A stretch of DNA of 7,094 nt from Pseudomonadota bacterium (GTDB lineage: Bacteria; Pseudomonadota; Gammaproteobacteria; Burkholderiales; Ferrovaceae), in assembly GCA_021805725.1 (NCBI GenBank), contig JAJZEH010000112.1:1-7094 (forward strand), given 5' to 3'. Below the pieces are notes generated by a model. The model was not told where the DNA came from. It saw only the letters and a program-made list of their open reading frames with translations, and did not search any database. The translations under genes were made by a program, and so were the position numbers. The first letter of the stretch is position 1, and every line of letters starts with the position of its first letter. Shown here in pieces: positions 6,073-7,094 of the stretch.

Positions 6073-7093
6073 TTCGATATCCCTCCACCTGAATCATGTT
6101 TTCAATTTGGCGCACACCACCCATGCGCGACAGATGAATCACCCCATCAATGCAGCTTGCAATCTGGCGCGAAATAGCCTCAGAGGACCAGTCCACACCA
6201 CATTGCATGATCATCTGCTCAAGGCGCCCGAGAGCATCGAAGGCGCTGTTGGCATGCAGCGTGCCCAAACAACCATCATGTCCTGTATTCATGGCCTGAA
6301 TCAGGTCAAAAGCCTCGCCACCGCGAACCTCCCCCACCACGATACGATCTGGGCGAAACCGCAAGGTCTGTCGCACCAGATCTCGAACCGTGACGGCGAG
6401 CGAAGCGTTAGCCTCAAATGACACATGATTTGGCAAATCCACGATCAGCTCACGCGTATCTTCAATGGTGATCAGCCTGTCAGCTGCTGGCATGACCCGA
6501 ATCAATGCATTGAGAAACGTTGTTTTGCCCGTGCTGGTTCCACCGCTGACAATAATATTCATCCTGGAATTGACCCATTGCTGGAGTCTGCCGTGCACCA
6601 TTTCAGGAACCCGGAAATTTTCATCCCACTCCAGGCTCGGTGCATTGCGATTCGGGATAGCGGTCAGGTACTCAGGCAAATAATCGGAGAGCGACTTGGT
6701 CACGCCAGCAAGCTTGCGAATGCAAAGCGCATGCCCCTGGGTGGCGATGGGCGAGAGTACGGCTGAAATTCTCATGTTGGAGAATGCAGCATCGAACAGG
6801 GTTTCTCCAGCGCGTTTTCCCACCTCGCGATCCGTCATTGTTGCGAGAATTTGAATGACGTTGCGTGCGTCGTTACTGGAGAATCGACAGGTGGTTTTTT
6901 CTAGACGACCTTCGCGCTCAATCCAGACATTGTCCTCACCATTAACCATGACTTCGCGAATGGAAGGGTCGTCCAGCAAAGGCATCAGCCTGGAGAAGGC
7001 ATCCTGAAGCATCATTGCCAGATGCTCGTTCATGTCGTTATTCATGACGAGGATGCTACCGTCGTTGGCACCTGCGACAGGCACAAACAACAT
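6032..7093 (-). CDS. trbB: TrbB/VirB11 family conjugal transfer ATPase (start uncertain, at window edge)
   Basis: The frame gives 353 residues from the first visible ATG. An N-terminal domain with the TrbB-like segment LLDDPSIREVMVNGEDNVWI (39-58) precedes the RecA-like ATPase domain: Walker A GGTSTGKT (184-191), Asp box TIEDTREL (209-216), Walker B region RIVVGEVRGGEAFDL (250-264) and His box GHDGCLGTLHANS (271-283). VirB11 proteins are hexameric ATPases on the inner face of the cytoplasmic membrane that work with VirB4 in pilus assembly and substrate transfer. All key motifs are intact. The start is undecided: the first ATG is one base from the window edge, and the ATGs at 7045 and 7033 give a more family-like beginning (for example MNEHLAMMLQDAF), but none has a visible Shine-Dalgarno. 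The frame may also continue upstream of the window. It is the first visible gene of the operon and overlaps trbC by 41 nt. Confidence 0.94.
   Translation of the reverse strand: MLFVPVAGANDGSILVMNNDMNEHLAMMLQDAFSRLMPLLDDPSIREVMVNGEDNVWIEREGRLEKTTCRFSSNDARNVIQILATMTDREVGKRAGETLFDAAFSNMRISAVLSPIATQGHALCIRKLAGVTKSLSDYLPEYLTAIPNRNAPSLEWDENFRVPEMVHGRLQQWVNSRMNIIVSGGTSTGKTTFLNALIRVMPAADRLITIEDTRELIVDLPNHVSFEANASLAVTVRDLVRQTLRFRPDRIVVGEVRGGEAFDLIQAMNTGHDGCLGTLHANSAFDALGRLEQMIMQCGVDWSSEAISRQIASCIDGVIHLSRMGGVRQIENMIQVEGYRNGSYQTQALLQQV
6081..6090 (-). promoter_or_regulatory. Strong ribosome binding site of trbC, inside the trbB 3' end
   Basis: The minus strand reads AGGTGGAGGG, then eight bases, then the trbC ATG at 6072. 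It is the best Shine-Dalgarno in the window. It lies within the last codons of the preceding ATPase gene, supports the 41-nt overlap of the two genes, and suggests that pilin is translated at high level independently of the ATPase. Confidence 0.75.
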
Positions 7094-7094
7094 C

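Overview
The window holds most of one conjugative type IV secretion (T4SS) operon of the P-type (Trb/VirB) family, read entirely on the minus strand, followed downstream by the 5' part of an xdhC gene on the same strand. Gene density, GC content (roughly 50-55% in the T4SS part) and the family memberships point to a proteobacterium. The xdhC N-terminus and the Trb-type gene order would suit a beta-/gammaproteobacterium or Acidithiobacillia, but nothing here fixes the genus. The operon could sit on a plasmid or an integrative conjugative element. No replication, relaxase, integrase or att sequence is visible to decide between them.

Layout from high to low coordinates, which is the direction of transcription: VirB11/TrbB ATPase (6032-7093, N-terminus at the window edge); VirB2/TrbC pilin (5731-6072); VirB3/TrbD (5411-5734); VirB4/TrbE ATPase (2928-5417); TrbJ/VirB5-like periplasmic protein (2122-2931); TrbL/VirB6 polytopic membrane protein (1104-2114); an unrecognised 87-residue protein with a C-terminal membrane segment (844-1107); then XdhC (1-810, C-terminus beyond the left edge). 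All junctions from virB11 to the small gene are overlaps of 4 to 41 nt, apart from one 7-nt gap, so these seven genes are almost certainly one translationally coupled transcription unit. No intergenic stretch exceeds about 33 nt. No tRNA, rRNA, CRISPR array, insertion sequence or convincing terminator was seen.

Functionally, TrbB and TrbE are the cytoplasmic ATPases powering pilus assembly and substrate transfer. TrbC is the pilin, TrbD and TrbL are inner-membrane parts of the channel, and TrbJ is an exported pilus-associated subunit. The order B-C-D-E-J-L resembles the Ti-plasmid trb order, but trbF, trbG and trbI (VirB8/9/10, the periplasmic and outer-membrane core) do not follow trbL, and no trbK lies between J and L. 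The core genes must be elsewhere or the cluster is incomplete. After trbL come a coupled orphan small gene and then xdhC, whose base composition is visibly more GC-rich, so position ~810-845 may be a junction between DNA of different origin.

Nothing here amounts to a clearly new system. The points most worth a second look are the missing core genes, the small orphan gene, the xdhC junction, and a seven-G tract in each of three consecutive T4SS genes.
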